Positions 34,577-43,383 of a DNA stretch of 56,831 nt are shown here, in pieces. Source of the stretch: UBA2330 sp035443185 (GTDB lineage: Bacteria; Bacteroidota; Ignavibacteria; Tepidaquicellales; Tepidaquicellaceae); contig DAORRV010000011.1 of the NCBI GenBank assembly GCA_035443185.1, forward strand, positions 1 to 56,831, read 5' to 3'. The number at the start of each line of letters is the position of its first letter. Within the stretch, counting starts at the first letter, position 1. The notes under the pieces are model-generated. The model was given only the letters and a program-made list of their open reading frames with translations. It had not been told where the DNA came from and did not search any database. The position numbers were made by a program, and so were the translations under genes.

Positions 34577-37108
34577 ATGAAGCAAAGTAAAAAACCCCGC
34601 ATACCCAAGACAGGCGCAGCACCTGTAAAAAGAAATTCATCTAAGGAAGATATCACTATTTCCGAGGATTTCAAAAAACAGTTGCTTGGATTTCTTATCG
34701 GTGTATTCGGAATAATGATATGTCTTTCCATTTTGTCCTATTCAGACAAGGATCAGGCGACTCTCGAGCGCATGAGCTTTCTCAATATTTTCAAAAAAGA
34801 ATCTTACTCCTCAGCCTTTGTTACATACAACTGGCTTGGAATAGCCGGCGCATATCTTTCTGATTTTCTTGTAAATTATTTCTTCGGATATTTCTCATTG
34901 ATCATTTCTGTCATACTGATCACATTCGGCATTACACTATTATTTAAGAAACCTCTTAACAGAACAGTACAATTCAGCATCTACGCATCTTTACTGATGA
35001 TGATGACTGCATCATTTTTCGGACTGTTGAGAATTTTCACCGGACCGCAGTTCATTTCAACAAAGATGAGCGGGACGACAGGTGATTATTTCGCATCGAT
35101 ATTTTATCATACTCTCGGTAGTGTTGGATCTACAGTTTTCTTTTCAATATCAATTATTTTGCTCGGATTCCTTCTCGTTGATGGAAACATTATCAAGACT
35201 TTGGTAAGGTTTAAATTATTTTTTGAAAATGTCTTTGATAAATTCAAAAGGGAGAAAGAAGATCTTGTTACACAAAAAGAACTTAAGAGTAATAAAATCA
35301 AAAACAATATTCCTGATGATGTACCGGTAGATGATGCTGACTTTGAAATTGCACTTAAGAAAGAGCGTGAGAGAATATTAAAAAATAAATATTCAAAGAC
35401 TGTAAATGAAAATGAGCTTATTAAGGAAACTGAAATTTACAGACCAAAGCAGGATGATCCTTCATCGATAGTGATCAAGCCAAAGAAAACACAGGAGCTT
35501 TCTCAGCCTGTGTTAATCAATGCTGCTGGTGCTCAAGAGATTAAAAATGAAATGGACGTGAATCCGCAAAATTCAAACGACGTTCAGAATCTGCAAAGCA
35601 AGAAGGAAGAAGATTTCAAAGAAGAGAAACTTGAAAATTATAAATACCCTACATTAGAATTATTACAGGAGCCGACCAAAGAAGAGTTTGAAGTAATTCC
35701 AAATGAAGAGCTTACAGAAAACGGAAGACTGCTGCAGGCAAAACTTTTGAAATTTGGCATTGAAGTGGAAAAAGTTTTTGCAACGCCGGGTCCTGTAGTT
35801 ACACTTTATGAACTCGTACCAGCGGCAGATGTAAAACTTTCCAAGATCGAATCTTTACAAGACGACATTGCTCTTGCAATGAAAGCCAAAGGAATCAGGA
35901 TGATCATTCCGATCCCCGGCAAAGGTACAGTCGGAGTTGAGATTCCGAATAAGAAAGCACAACTTGTGAGGATCAGAAGTTCATTCGTTTCACAAAAATT
36001 TAACGATAGTAAAAAGCAATTACCTGTAGCATTTGGAAAGACTATAGACGGCGAAGTCTTCATAGACGACCTTGCAAAGATGCCGCATCTTCTGATCGCA
36101 GGTGCGACCGGTTCAGGAAAAAGTGTCGGTATAAATACTATTATCGCAAGTCTCTTATATAAACTTCATCCGTCCGATCTGAAATTTGTAATGATAGATC
36201 CCAAGAAGATCGAGCTGAGCTTATATTCAAAACTTAAAAAACATTTCCTTGCAACATCAGGTGATATAAATGAAAGTATTATCACAAGTCCGGCTAATGC
36301 AGTATCAGTATTAAAAAGTGTCGAACGCGAAATGGAAAACCGGTATGACAAACTTGCAAATGCAGGTGTGAGAAATATTGAAGCATATAATGAAAAGTAT
36401 GCAAATGGAAATCTTACTGACAATGAAGTAATAAGACATAAGAAAATGCCTTACATAGTCGTGATCATCGATGAGCTTGCAGACCTTATGATCACAGCCA
36501 AGAGAGAGATCGAGGAACCGATTGCAAGGATCGCACAGATGGCAAGAGCTGTCGGAATTCATTTGATTGTTGCTACTCAGAGACCGTCGGTGGATGTTAT
36601 CACAGGTGTGATCAAAGCAAACTTCCCGGTAAGAATTGCTTATCAGGTTGCATCAAAAATTGATTCAAGGACTATTTTGGATATGGGTGGAGCTGATCAG
36701 CTTTTGAGAAATGGGGACATGCTTTATTTGTCATCAGCATCTTCCAAACCGATCAGAATTCAGAATGCATATATAACGACTGAAGAGTGTGAAAAACTTG
36801 CAGAGTTCATAGAAGCGCAGGAAGGATTTTCAAAGCCATATCTGCTGCCGTCTATTATAGAAAGAAAATCTATAACATACGGAAGTGAAGAAGACAGAGA
36901 TGAGTTATTCGGCGAAGCAGCTAAACTTATTTTCAAGCTTCAGCAATGCTCAGCATCGACTCTTCAAAGAAGGCTCAGACTTGGATATGCAAGAGCAGCA
37001 AGGATAGTGGATCAGCTCGAAGAAGCAGGCATAGTCGGTCCAAAGGACGGCTCTAATGCACGTGACGTTCTCATTACTACCGAAGATGAGCTTATGGAAT
37101 ATTTGTAA
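34577..37108 (+). CDS. ftsK: DNA translocase FtsK
   Basis: This 843-residue FtsK/SpoIIIE ATPase pumps chromosomal DNA at the division septum. Four N-terminal membrane helices (about 35-200) are followed by a charged linker (about 220-375). The alpha/beta motor follows, with Walker A GATGSGKSVG (near 515), Walker B VVIIDELADLM, and VATQRPSVDVITG. The C-terminal gamma winged helix (LQRRLRLGYARAARIVDQLE) reads KOPS-like polarity signals. All key residues are present and the linker is short. It starts 28 nt after comB. Confidence 0.96.
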   Translation: MKQSKKPRIPKTGAAPVKRNSSKEDITISEDFKKQLLGFLIGVFGIMICLSILSYSDKDQATLERMSFLNIFKKESYSSAFVTYNWLGIAGAYLSDFLVNYFFGYFSLIISVILITFGITLLFKKPLNRTVQFSIYASLLMMMTASFFGLLRIFTGPQFISTKMSGTTGDYFASIFYHTLGSVGSTVFFSISIILLGFLLVDGNIIKTLVRFKLFFENVFDKFKREKEDLVTQKELKSNKIKNNIPDDVPVDDADFEIALKKERERILKNKYSKTVNENELIKETEIYRPKQDDPSSIVIKPKKTQELSQPVLINAAGAQEIKNEMDVNPQNSNDVQNLQSKKEEDFKEEKLENYKYPTLELLQEPTKEEFEVIPNEELTENGRLLQAKLLKFGIEVEKVFATPGPVVTLYELVPAADVKLSKIESLQDDIALAMKAKGIRMIIPIPGKGTVGVEIPNKKAQLVRIRSSFVSQKFNDSKKQLPVAFGKTIDGEVFIDDLAKMPHLLIAGATGSGKSVGINTIIASLLYKLHPSDLKFVMIDPKKIELSLYSKLKKHFLATSGDINESIITSPANAVSVLKSVEREMENRYDKLANAGVRNIEAYNEKYANGNLTDNEVIRHKKMPYIVVIIDELADLMITAKREIEEPIARIAQMARAVGIHLIVATQRPSVDVITGVIKANFPVRIAYQVASKIDSRTILDMGGADQLLRNGDMLYLSSASSKPIRIQNAYITTEECEKLAEFIEAQEGFSKPYLLPSIIERKSITYGSEEDRDELFGEAAKLIFKLQQCSASTLQRRLRLGYARAARIVDQLEEAGIVGPKDGSNARDVLITTEDELMEYL

Positions 37109-37120
37109 TAAATAATTTTT

Positions 37121-37684
37121 ATGTCTCACATTCTGATCACAGGCGGAACGGGAATGCTGAGCGGTGCTGTAAATAAATTATTAACTGAATATGAAGCTGT
37201 TTCCGTCATAGCAAGACACGAATCCGGTTTCAAGAAAATACTCTCCAAAACAAGACATCCTGAAAGACTCAATCCTATTTTACTCGACTACTCAGACACA
37301 GATCTTTTATCAGAAAAAATTATTTCTTCGATCCAAAATTGTGGACACATTGAAACTGCTGTCAATTGGATTCATTCACATGCTGAAAGTGCACACGAAG
37401 TAATAGGCAAGATTTTAGATTCACAGTATATCAGTTCAGATTATTTTCACATACTTGGCAGCGCATATTACAATCCGGAAAATTTAAGTTCAGATATTGA
37501 AGAAGTATTTTCTTCTTATGAAAATATTTCATACAAAAAAATAATACTTGGTTTTAAAACCGACGAAGCAAAATCGAGATGGCTGACAGATGAGGAGATT
37601 AGTGATGGCGTGTATCAAGCTGTAAGATCAGCTGAGAATGTATCTAATATTGGTTTAACAGAGCCGTGGGAGAGAAGACCCTGA
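37121..37684 (+). CDS. Small NAD(P)-binding Rossmann protein
   Basis: This 187-residue protein begins with HILITGGTGMLSGAVN, a GxxGxxG dinucleotide motif, followed by VIARH and an alternating beta/alpha pattern (DYSDTD; TAVNWIHSHAE). It lacks a clear YxxxK catalytic pair, so it is a short, atypical SDR-like protein. The C-terminus has FKTDEAKSRWLTDEEISDGV, which I recall in small SDR-like proteins of unknown function. It starts 12 nt after ftsK. Confidence 0.72.
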   Translation: MSHILITGGTGMLSGAVNKLLTEYEAVSVIARHESGFKKILSKTRHPERLNPILLDYSDTDLLSEKIISSIQNCGHIETAVNWIHSHAESAHEVIGKILDSQYISSDYFHILGSAYYNPENLSSDIEEVFSSYENISYKKIILGFKTDEAKSRWLTDEEISDGVYQAVRSAENVSNIGLTEPWERRP

Positions 37685-37859
37685 TCTCAATTTCATAAGT
37701 GAACTTCAGGCAAATCAATTTTTGAATTTAAGATTAATAAAACCGGGGATTTTATGCGGCAGATTCGGAGATTGCTTTGCTCGCAAAATTAATCTATTAT
37801 ATTTTCATTATCAAAAATATTCGTAATTCTTAATTCTTAATTTTTAATTGCTCTTAAAA

Positions 37860-38951
37860 CTATTCCCATTTAAAAACTTTCACAGCAAGAGCATAAACGA
37901 CAATTCCCCACGCAGCCATTATCAGAATATCATATCTGACATCAAAGAGGCTTGCACCTTCGAACGAGATCTTTCTTAATGCTTCGTTCAGATAAGTCAG
38001 AGGCAGCGCCCGGCTTACGGGTTGCAGCCATTCCGGAAAATTTGATATCGGAAAAAAAGTGCCAGCAAGAAGAAACTGCGGCAGAGTGATCAGATTCGCA
38101 ATTGACGGAACTGCGCTTTCATTCTTTGCAATTCCCGATACGACAAACCCGAATCCAAGAAAAACTATTAATGCAATTGCAGACATTATCATCATATTGA
38201 AGAAAGTCACAAACCCATTTACAAGTGTGAATCCAAAAAAGAAATATCCTATCACAATAATTATAAGAGAAGTGAAAATCGAAAAGATCAGTCGGCTCAG
38301 ACATTCGCCTAAAATAATATAAACTTTTTTTACAGGCGTAGAAAAAAATCTTTTGATCACGAGTGTCTGACGGAGACCTATAAAAATAAATGCTGTACCG
38401 AATACTCCCGCGCTTAGCAGTGAAAATCCAAGCTGACCGGGTAAAATGAAATCTATAGTCTTAAATTTTCGACCTTCGACCACTTCCTCTTTTAATTCTG
38501 TCTTGGGAATTTTCAGATCAGACATTGCAAGATTCTGCTTATCGACAATTTCATTCACTATCATTTTCAAAATGCTTCCTCTCTCCGGAGAAGCTTTTGT
38601 AGTCTTTAGAAATATCACAGACTGACCAGCGGGATCTTTTTCAATTTTTATAATTGCATCGATCCTTCCCTTTTCTAATTCAGACATCGCTTTCACATCA
38701 TCCAGATCTTTATTAACTCTGATCGTACTGCTTTTTATTAATTCCTGATAAACAGGATTTAAAGTATCCGAATTTTTTTCAATAACGACATCGATCTTAA
38801 AGCCACTACCACCGATGAATCCAAATACAATTATAAAGATCAGAGGGAATACAAGATTGAATACAACCGCTGAAGGATTACGCATCAGCGCAGTCAGGCT
38901 TGCCTTCGTAAGTGACAGCATTGCACGGATCTGACTGTAGTTTTTATCCAT
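37860..38951 (-). CDS. ABC-2 type transporter permease
   Basis: This 363-residue membrane protein has an N-terminal helix (SAVVFNLVFPLIFIIVFGF), a large extracytoplasmic domain (about 50-175) and five more helices (about 180-355), the plan of ABC-2 exporters of the YhgE/NatB type. FLAGTFFPISNFPEWLQP followed by ALPLTYLNEALR is the conserved family segment. It forms an exporter with the ATPase gene 46 nt upstream on the same strand. The substrate (drug, lipid or polysaccharide) is not evident. Confidence 0.9.
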   Translation of the reverse strand: MDKNYSQIRAMLSLTKASLTALMRNPSAVVFNLVFPLIFIIVFGFIGGSGFKIDVVIEKNSDTLNPVYQELIKSSTIRVNKDLDDVKAMSELEKGRIDAIIKIEKDPAGQSVIFLKTTKASPERGSILKMIVNEIVDKQNLAMSDLKIPKTELKEEVVEGRKFKTIDFILPGQLGFSLLSAGVFGTAFIFIGLRQTLVIKRFFSTPVKKVYIILGECLSRLIFSIFTSLIIIVIGYFFFGFTLVNGFVTFFNMMIMSAIALIVFLGFGFVVSGIAKNESAVPSIANLITLPQFLLAGTFFPISNFPEWLQPVSRALPLTYLNEALRKISFEGASLFDVRYDILIMAAWGIVVYALAVKVFKWE

Positions 38952-38997
38952 CTTGGTTTTTTTGGAATGAAATTATTTTAGTTTGAAAAATTAACTC

Positions 38998-39774
38998 TTA
39001 ATTTTCTCTTATTGCATGTCCTGTAAGATTTATAAATACATCTTCAAGTGATGCGAGCTTCACCTGCTTTGGTCTTTCAAAACCGTTCCTGACAAGTTCA
39101 TCGATCAAATTATCAGGTGTGTCGATCGTAATTATTTTTCCGTTATCAATTATACCTACCCTGTCACATAAAATTTCCGCCTCATCCATATAGTGAGTCG
39201 TCAGCATGATCGTAGTTCCTTTTGATTTGATGCGCTGAATTAATTCCCATAGGTTTCTTCTCGCCTGCGGATCGAGACCGGTCGTCGGTTCATCGAGAAA
39301 AATTATCTTAGGTTCATTGATAAGAGTGGTACATATAGAGAAACGCTGCTTCTGCCCGCCTGAAAGCTCTTTGAATTTTGATTTCTTTTTTTCATTCAGA
39401 TCGACAAGTTTTAACAATTCATCGGGATCTATATCTACATTATAAAGTCCTGCGAATAATTCTATGAGTTCGTCAAGATGAAGATTCGGATAAAACCCTG
39501 CAGCCTGAAGCTGAATACCGATGATCTTTTTTATTTCATTCTGATCTTTATCCTTGTCTACAGACAGTCCATTAATAAAAACTTCACCCGAAGTTTTCTC
39601 ACGGAGAGTTTCCATGATCTCAAGTGTAGTCGTCTTCCCGGCACCGTTCGGTCCGAGCAGTCCGAAGATCTCTCCTTCTCTGACATTAAAACTAATTCCG
39701 TCAACTGCAGTGAGCTTGCCGTATTTCTTTACGAGATCTTTAACTTCTATTATATTTTTATTTGTGACTGTCAG
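38998..39774 (-). CDS. ABC transporter ATP-binding protein, non-standard start
   Basis: The protein reads through a complete ABC ATPase: Walker A GPNGAGKTTT, signature LSGGQKQR, Walker B IIFLDEPTTGLDP, and the H-loop TTHYMDEAE. An in-frame TGA lies at 39795-39793. Between it and Walker A there is no ATG, GTG or TTG; the first ATG (39615) would remove Walker A. The start is placed at CTG 39774, giving 258 residues (MTVTNKNIIEVKDLVKKYG), with ATA codons at residues 8-9 as alternatives. Residues 54-258 alone would be non-functional. It pairs with the permease downstream. Confidence 0.75.
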   Translation of the reverse strand: MTVTNKNIIEVKDLVKKYGKLTAVDGISFNVREGEIFGLLGPNGAGKTTTLEIMETLREKTSGEVFINGLSVDKDKDQNEIKKIIGIQLQAAGFYPNLHLDELIELFAGLYNVDIDPDELLKLVDLNEKKKSKFKELSGGQKQRFSICTTLINEPKIIFLDEPTTGLDPQARRNLWELIQRIKSKGTTIMLTTHYMDEAEILCDRVGIIDNGKIITIDTPDNLIDELVRNGFERPKQVKLASLEDVFINLTGHAIREN

Positions 39775-39828
39775 ATTATTTTTGGATGAATATCATTTAG
39801 GATTTACAGAAGTTTCTATCTCGTTTTT

Positions 39829-39860
39829 CCGCAGAGTCCGAAAAGCACATGACTCTATGG
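39829..39860. repeat. REP-like hairpin, copy 1
   Basis: ccgcagagtc pairs with gactctatgg around the 12-nt cgaaaagcacat. It lies in a 235-nt spacer upstream of the ABC genes, within a roughly 52-bp unit repeated directly 102 bp downstream (39901-39960). Confidence 0.75.
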
Positions 39861-39930
39861 AAATTGTTAATACTCTATACTTAAACTTTAATATCAATTT
39901 AGATTTATTGAAGGTTCAATCCCGTTTTCC

Positions 39931-39960
39931 CGCTTAGTCCGAAGAGCACGTGACTCTGCG
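39931..39960. repeat. REP-like hairpin, copy 2
   Basis: cgcttagtc pairs with gactctgcg around cgaagagcacgt. Flanks (gaaggttcaatcccgttttc) match those of copy 1, so the two form a direct repeat. No ORF is supported in this spacer. Confidence 0.75.
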
Positions 39961-40009
39961 AAGACAGGTGTGCTGTGTGTTCTATGTGTCTATGTGGTTC
40001 AGAAAAAGG

Positions 40010-41536
40010 TCAGATGACGTATCCCTCAAGTCCCTGTCTGCCGCCTTCTCTTCCAAAACCACTTTCTTTATATCCGCCGAAGGGCGATGCGGGATTGAAC
40101 TTATTATATGTATTTGACCAGACCACACCCGCTCTTAACTTACTCAGAGTTTTGAAAATTTTTGAACCTTTGTCAGTCCACACTCCCGCAGATAATCCAT
40201 AGCAGGAATTATTCGCTTTTTCTACAGCTTCCGAAGGTGTCCTGAATGTAAGAATAGATAAGACCGGTCCGAAAATTTCTTCATTGGCGATTCTGTGAGA
40301 CTGTGCTACATCTGAGAAAAATGTCGGTCTGAACCAGTACCCTCTGTCCGGAAGATCACACTGACTCTGATAAATTTCCGCACCTTCGTTTATTCCTGCT
40401 GCAACAAGCTCTTTAATTTTTTCAAGCTGCATCTTTGAATTTATAGCTCCGACATCTGTATTCTTATCCATTGGATCACCGACTCTTAATGTAGAAAGTC
40501 TTTGCTTAAGTTTTTTTATTACAATATCTTTTACACTTTCCTGAACGAGCAGCCTTGAACCCGCGCAGCATACATGTCCCTGATTAAAATAAATTCCATT
40601 GATGATTCCTTCTATAGCTGCATCGATCGGTGCATCTTCAAAAATTATATTGGCAGCTTTTCCGCCAAGCTCAAGTGTAAGTTTTTTATCCATTCCGGCT
40701 GTCTGTCTCATGATGAGTTTACCTACTTCAGTCGAACCTGTGAATGCGATCTTTTTTGTCATCGGATGTCCGACTATTGCTGCGCCTGTCTTTCCGTCAC
40801 CTGAAATAATATTCACAACGCCTTCAGGAAGACCTGCTTCTTCAATGACTTCAGCAAGTTTATATAAAGTAAGTGGCGTAGTTTCAGCAGATTTTATGAC
40901 GACTGTATTTCCGCAGGCAAGAGCAGGTGCAATTTTCCATGCAGCCATTAATAAAGGAAAATTCCATGGAATGATCTGACCTGCAACTCCGATAGAAGAT
41001 ACTTTCCTTCCGGGAAATGCATAGTCTAATTTATCAGCCCATCCTGCATAGTAAAAGAAATGCGCAAGTGCGAGCGGCACATCAACTGATTTTGATTCTT
41101 TGATCGACTTTCCGCCGTCCATTGTTTCTATCACAGCAAACTCCCGTGCTTTCTCCTGAATGATCCGTGCGATCCTGAATATATATTTCCCTCTTTCTTT
41201 CGGTGGCATTTTGCTCCATACTTTATCATAAGCTTTCTCAGCGGATTTGACTGCTTTATTTACATCAGATTCAGTTGCATAGGCAACTCTCGCTAAGATT
41301 TCTTCAGTAGCCGGGTTTACCGTCTCGAAATATTTTTTTGTCTTTACCCATTTCCCGCCAATAAACAAATCATATTTTTCTTTAAGATTAATATGCTTCT
41401 TATCTTCGATGGATTTCGAATATTCCCATTTAGGTTTTTTTGACTTTGAATTTATAGAGGCACTTAAACCATTTGATCTTCCATTGGTTTTTCCGTTAGA
41501 TGAAACCTGCTTTTTCCCGTCTGATAATGTTTTCAT
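40010..41536 (-). CDS. Aldehyde dehydrogenase (NAD(P)+)
   Basis: This 508-residue ALDH superfamily member has ~40 extra N-terminal residues rich in Ser, Asn and Lys. Motifs: PWNFPLLMAAWKIAPALACG, FTGSTEVGK, LELGGKAANI (general base Glu), the nucleophile Cys in NQGHVCCAGSRL, and NEEIFGPVLS. The two Cys in a row (CC) are in the usual position. The C-terminus GFGREGGRQGLEGYVI is complete. The substrate is unknown; it is nearest to general aliphatic ALDHs (AldA/BADH class). Confidence 0.92.
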   Translation of the reverse strand: MKTLSDGKKQVSSNGKTNGRSNGLSASINSKSKKPKWEYSKSIEDKKHINLKEKYDLFIGGKWVKTKKYFETVNPATEEILARVAYATESDVNKAVKSAEKAYDKVWSKMPPKERGKYIFRIARIIQEKAREFAVIETMDGGKSIKESKSVDVPLALAHFFYYAGWADKLDYAFPGRKVSSIGVAGQIIPWNFPLLMAAWKIAPALACGNTVVIKSAETTPLTLYKLAEVIEEAGLPEGVVNIISGDGKTGAAIVGHPMTKKIAFTGSTEVGKLIMRQTAGMDKKLTLELGGKAANIIFEDAPIDAAIEGIINGIYFNQGHVCCAGSRLLVQESVKDIVIKKLKQRLSTLRVGDPMDKNTDVGAINSKMQLEKIKELVAAGINEGAEIYQSQCDLPDRGYWFRPTFFSDVAQSHRIANEEIFGPVLSILTFRTPSEAVEKANNSCYGLSAGVWTDKGSKIFKTLSKLRAGVVWSNTYNKFNPASPFGGYKESGFGREGGRQGLEGYVI

Positions 41537-41685
41537 AATAAATATTTATTTACAGAGATATTCTGTTTCGCTGATCTGTAATGGAAATTCAGCTAAATTT
41601 TTTTATTTTAAATTACAAATTTTAGATTTGTCTTTTTAATATATATAAAACTTTTGTTTATCTGTATCTGCTCTTTGAATGAACT

Positions 41686-42828
41686 TCACATGCCCAGAAC
41701 CTTATCATAAAATTTCTCATACATTGGAACAATGTTTTCTTCACTAAAATACTCAGCTCTTTTTCTGGCGTTTGCAGATAATTGTTCATACCTCTTTTCA
41801 TTTGTCAAAAGCTCAACAGCATATTTTGCCATTCTTTCAACATCACCTATCTCTGCAATATAGCCTGTCTCTCCGTGAAGGTTCAGCTCAGGCAGACCAC
41901 CGACACTTGATGAGATCACCGGCACTCCGCAACTCATTGCTTCAAGAGCTGACAAGCCAAAACTTTCAGACTGCGACGGTATAAAAAACAGATCAGTAAC
42001 TGAAAGTAATTCTACCAATGCATCCTGCTTACCCATAAATTTTATATCCTCAAAAATACCAAGCTCTCTTGAATATCTTTCGCATTCACTTCTCTCCGGA
42101 CCGTCACCGATCAGCAAAAGCTTTGAATCAACTTTTTGTTTTACTTCATTGAAGATCGTAATCACATCCCGTACTCTTTTCAGTGCACGAAAATTAGATG
42201 TATGTGTCAGAATTTTTTCATCATTCTTCGCAAAGTTCTTTCTGAAACACTTGGTCTTTTCATTATCTTCACGCTTGTATTTATTTATATCAATAAAGTT
42301 TGGGATGACCTCGATCTCTTTATCTATCTGATACTGCTGCTGAGTTTTATCTTTTAGAAATTTCGATACAGCAGTGACGCCGTCAGATTTCTGAATACTG
42401 AATTTCATAGTCGGCAGAAAACTCGGCTCGAGTCCCGTCAGAGTAATGTCAGTTCCGTGCAGTGTAGTAATGAATTTCATATCGGTCTTTGTACTGCTTT
42501 CGGAATTCAGGATCTCACGCGCGAGGAATGCACTTGTAGCATGGGGAATTGCATAATGTGCATGAAGCAGATCGAGATCATGAAATTTTGTGACTTCAAC
42601 CATTTTACTTGCAAGAGCTATTGAATATAGAGGAAATTCGAATAAAGGATAATTATTTATTTCTACCTCATGATAAAATATATTATCGACAAATCCGTTA
42701 AGCCGTGTCGGCATTGCATAAGAGATAAAATGAATTTCATGACCTCTCATCGCAAGTGCTTTGCCAAGTTCTGTCGCAACTACTCCGCTGCCACCGTAAG
42801 TAGGATAACATGTAATGCCTATTTTCAT
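41686..42828 (-). CDS. bshA: N-acetyl-alpha-D-glucosaminyl L-malate synthase
   Basis: This 380-residue GT4 glycosyltransferase starts the bacillithiol pathway by joining GlcNAc (from UDP-GlcNAc) to L-malate. The family-specific opening MKIGITCYPTYGGSGVVATE, the LHAHYAIPHA stretch, THTSNFRALKR, GDGPERSECE and the donor-binding SESFGLSALEAMSCGVPV are all present. Its presence implies bacillithiol as the main low-molecular-weight thiol, which fits the DinB-family gene at 13279. bshB and bshC are not in this window. Confidence 0.93.
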   Translation of the reverse strand: MKIGITCYPTYGGSGVVATELGKALAMRGHEIHFISYAMPTRLNGFVDNIFYHEVEINNYPLFEFPLYSIALASKMVEVTKFHDLDLLHAHYAIPHATSAFLAREILNSESSTKTDMKFITTLHGTDITLTGLEPSFLPTMKFSIQKSDGVTAVSKFLKDKTQQQYQIDKEIEVIPNFIDINKYKREDNEKTKCFRKNFAKNDEKILTHTSNFRALKRVRDVITIFNEVKQKVDSKLLLIGDGPERSECERYSRELGIFEDIKFMGKQDALVELLSVTDLFFIPSQSESFGLSALEAMSCGVPVISSSVGGLPELNLHGETGYIAEIGDVERMAKYAVELLTNEKRYEQLSANARKRAEYFSEENIVPMYEKFYDKVLGM

Positions 42829-42925
42829 TTGTATAAAATTTTATAGGTGTAAATATAATTTATTCTTGTCTTAAGAAAAATTCATTAGGGTATAAAGCTT
42901 AAAAATTATAAGGATAAATTAAAAG

Positions 42926-42956
42926 TCCCGCAGAGAATTGATAATTCTCTGCGGGA
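42926..42956. repeat. Perfect 14-bp inverted repeat (REP-like)
   Basis: tcccgcagagaatt and aattctctgcggga are separated by 3 nt. The outer ccgcagag/ctctgcgg matches the stems of the REP-like hairpins at 39829 and 54440. It lies 98 nt upstream of bshA and has no T run, so it is not an evident terminator. Confidence 0.75.
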
Positions 42957-42976
42957 TAGTAGATATTTAATATTAT

Positions 42977-43097
42977 GTGTTTCAATTTGAAATTATTTCA
43001 ATTGTCGTTTTCTTCTCCTCAGGAAGTTGGCGGTCAAAAATTTGCAGTTATATAATATTCAAATCGCACTTTTAAATTCGCAAACTCTTTGAAACAC
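42977..43097 (+). ncRNA. Possible structured RNA (low confidence)
   Basis: GTGTTTCAA at 42977-42985 pairs perfectly with TTGAAACAC at 43089-43097, closing a 121-nt unit. An internal tgaaattatttca hairpin follows the 5' strand (42988-43000). The inside also holds a G/C-rich aggaagttggcgg segment. No known RNA family is recognised, and in AT-rich DNA a 9-bp pairing may be chance. Confidence 0.25.
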
Positions 43098-43383
43098 CAA
43101 AAGTTGCTCAAATTTTAATTTTAGAAAAAGTATTCTTTTAAATTTTAGAACTGTACAAAATTCGGATTGCTTCACCCGAATGAATTCAGGTTCGTAAAGT
43201 CTTATTTTTAATAACACTATTTAAAATTTAATATTTAAAATTTTTTATTAAATTTCTATCTTGAAAAAGAAATTTGAAATATCGATTCTTGACAGTTCAC
43301 AATCCAACCCTCCGCAAAAAATTTATTAAAAATTCAATCCGTTTTGTCTGATTAAATTTTTATTTTACTCAATAATTATTTTT

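Larger units (their letters stand above)
42829..43383. other. Divergent non-coding region with structured segments, 555 nt
   Basis: This region between bshA (-) and the PQQ lipoprotein gene (+) has no supportable ORF. It holds a perfect 14-bp inverted repeat (42926-42956), a long-range 9-bp pairing (42977-42985 with 43089-43097), and a hairpin attcgg/ccgaat near 43158-43179. Much of the remainder is AT-rich. It may hold a non-coding RNA or the promoters of both flanking genes. Confidence 0.55.

Noticed and set aside
38998..39615. Truncated ABC ATPase lacking Walker A as the true gene
   Set aside because: The frame continues upstream with a perfect Walker A and typical N-terminal strand, so a non-standard start is more likely than a truncated protein.
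40574..40979. Plus-strand ORFs opposite the aldehyde dehydrogenase gene
   Set aside because: They overlap the conserved ALDH active-site region in antisense and have no start context or homology cues.
42926..42956. Terminator
   Set aside because: The perfect inverted repeat lies upstream of both flanking divergent genes and has no T run on either strand.
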